From Anaerolineae bacterium (GTDB taxonomy: Bacteria > Chloroflexota > Anaerolineae > Anaerolineales > Villigracilaceae), in contig PMLN01000140.1 of NCBI GenBank assembly GCA_003158885.1, forward strand, positions 1-7,207: 7,207 nt of DNA, in the 5' to 3' direction. The notes below the pieces were generated by a model that was not told the DNA's origin, made no database searches, and worked only from the letters and a program-made list of their open reading frames with translations. The position numbers and the translations under genes were made by a program. Shown piece after piece: positions 5,889 through 7,207 of this stretch; the stretch's first letter is position 1; the number at the start of each line of letters is the position of its first letter.

Positions 5889-7207
5889 ATGTATAAAACT
5901 CATACCTGCGGGGAATTGCGAGCCGCCCAGGCCGGTCAGAAAGTGACCCTGTGCGGTTGGGTGCATCGCCGCCGCGATCACGGCGGGGTGGTCTTTCTTG
6001 ATTTACGCGACCGCTATGGACTCATTCAGGTTACGATCAATCCAAATTTATCGAAAGAAAAGTTGAACATTGTTACAGACATTCGTTTCGAATGGGTTTT
6101 GCAAATTTCCGGCAAGGTCCAGAGACGCCCCGAAGGCATGGAAAATCCTGACATAGCGACCGGTGAAATCGAGGTGATTGCTACCGAAATCAATGTACTT
6201 AACCCTGCGAAGACTTTGCCGTTCATGGTCAATAACGGTGATACCAACGAAGCCGATGAAGCCACACGCCTCAAATATCGTTATCTTGATCTGCGCCGCG
6301 AGCGGATGAAGAATAACATTATCCTGCGCCATCGCGTCGTCAAGTTCATGCGCGATTATCTCGACGGACAAGGCTTCATCGAAATCGAGACGCCCATCCT
6401 GTTCAAAGCCACACCCGAAGGTGCACGCGACTATCTCGTGCCGTCGCGGCTCTATCCTGGCCAGTTCTACGCCCTGCCCCAATCGCCCCAGCAGTTGAAA
6501 CAACTTTTGATGGTGGCGGGCATGGATCGCTATTTTCAAATTGCACGCTGTTTCCGCGACGAAGACCAGCGCGGCGACCGCCAGCCTGAGTTCACGCAGC
6601 TCGACATCGAAATGTCATTCGTCCAACGCGACGATGTACTGGCAATGGTCGAAGGGCTTTATACCGTGATGATTCCGGCGGTCACACCGCACAAACATAT
6701 CCTTGCCTCGCCATGGCCAATGCTTACCTATACGGAAGCCATCGAGAAATATGGATCAGACAAACCCGATCTGCGCTTTGGAATGCAAATCATGGATGTC
6801 AGCGACGTTTTTGCAAAGAGCGACTTCCGTGTCTTCCAATCGGCGCTCGAGTCGGGCGGCGCGGTCAAGTGTATCGTCGCGCCGGGGAGCGCAGACATGT
6901 CACGCCGCGAGGTGGACGAATTGACCGAGACCGCAAAATCGCTGGGAGCGAAAGGCCTGGCAACCCTGGCGGTAACTGCCGAAGGTCCGAAAGGAACCAC
7001 GGCCAAATTTCTCAAGCCGGAAGAGATCGAAGCGGTCAAATCCAAAACCGGCGCGAAGCCGGGTGACTTGATCCTGTTCGCCGCGGATCAACGGAAGATT
7101 GCCAATAAAGTCCTGGGTGGTTTACGGCTGGCATTCCGCGATAAACTTAAACTGGCCGACAAGGATGTGATGGCTTTCGCGTGGGTGGTGGATTTCCCCA
7201 TGTTCGA
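5889..7207 (+). CDS. aspS: Aspartyl-tRNA synthetase, probably non-discriminating (C-terminus cut by window edge)
   Basis: This class II synthetase joins Asp to tRNA with ATP in the cytoplasm. The 439 residues present cover the N-terminal anticodon-binding OB fold (about 1-105, with GWVHRRRDHGGVVFLDLRDR at 23-42). Motif 1 lies around 153-172 (FMRDYLDGQGFIEIETPIL). QSPQ is at 198-201, which with QLKQLLM belongs to the Asp pocket. Motif 2 covers 216-237 (FQIARCFRDED and RQPEFTQ). GSDKPDLRFG follows, then the bacterial-type GAD insertion (roughly 290-410). The window ends at DFPMF, so the last 150 or so residues, including motif 3, are not seen. His31 and Gly83 match the residues that allow tRNA-Asn recognition in bacterial non-discriminating AspRS (family knowledge, from memory). 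The enzyme would then also make Asp-tRNA(Asn) for conversion by GatCAB. Expression is probably controlled by the attenuator at 5581-5741. Confidence 0.97.
   Translation, partial: MYKTHTCGELRAAQAGQKVTLCGWVHRRRDHGGVVFLDLRDRYGLIQVTINPNLSKEKLNIVTDIRFEWVLQISGKVQRRPEGMENPDIATGEIEVIATEINVLNPAKTLPFMVNNGDTNEADEATRLKYRYLDLRRERMKNNIILRHRVVKFMRDYLDGQGFIEIETPILFKATPEGARDYLVPSRLYPGQFYALPQSPQQLKQLLMVAGMDRYFQIARCFRDEDQRGDRQPEFTQLDIEMSFVQRDDVLAMVEGLYTVMIPAVTPHKHILASPWPMLTYTEAIEKYGSDKPDLRFGMQIMDVSDVFAKSDFRVFQSALESGGAVKCIVAPGSADMSRREVDELTETAKSLGAKGLATLAVTAEGPKGTTAKFLKPEEIEAVKSKTGAKPGDLILFAADQRKIANKVLGGLRLAFRDKLKLADKDVMAFAWVVDFPMF

Noticed and set aside
5740..5946. 68-codon plus-strand ORF overlapping the start of aspS
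   Set aside because: It is made of the palindromic repeat and the out-of-frame start of aspS, and it lacks a ribosome binding site.

Overview
The window looks like chromosomal housekeeping DNA from a GC-rich bacterium, most likely of the Chloroflexota (Anaerolineae-like). This placement rests on the rnc-smc gene pair, an AspRS of the tRNA-Asn-tolerant type, and a palindromic spacer repeat (CACTCTGAG...CTCAGGGTGAC) of a kind I associate with such genomes. It is an inference that I could not test by search.

Layout: positions 1-3407 (minus) hold nearly all of the chromosome condensation ATPase SMC; the gene runs off the left edge inside the Walker B/D-loop region. Upstream of it on the same strand is rnc (RNase III, 3520-4239, GTG start), giving the classical rnc-smc order. 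A 200-bp divergent intergenic region with two back-to-back putative promoters separates rnc from an aldo/keto reductase gene (4440-5375, plus). A repeat-rich spacer of about 510 bp follows, and then aspS (aspartyl-tRNA synthetase, 5889 to beyond the right edge).

The most interesting part is the aspS leader (5581-5741). An extended -10 promoter (TGCTATAAT) lies almost on top of a 28-codon ORF. Eleven of its 28 residues are Asn or Asp, including nine in a row (NNNNDNDDN). The ORF is followed by a canonical intrinsic terminator. Three mutually exclusive RNA pairings can be drawn: 1:2 (5619-5628 with 5662-5672), 2:3 antiterminator (5657-5670 with 5708-5720) and 3:4 terminator (5706-5713 with 5728-5735). 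They are spaced as in a trp/his/pheST-type ribosome-mediated attenuator. The AspRS carries the His31/Gly83 pair typical of bacterial non-discriminating AspRS, which makes both Asp-tRNA(Asp) and Asp-tRNA(Asn). A leader reading both Asn and Asp codons would therefore sense both products of this enzyme. I know of no described Asn/Asp leader-peptide attenuator for aspS.

Other points are a Ser in place of a normally conserved metal-binding Asp in RNase III, two palindromic repeats flanking the aspS leader, and a possible structured rnc leader.
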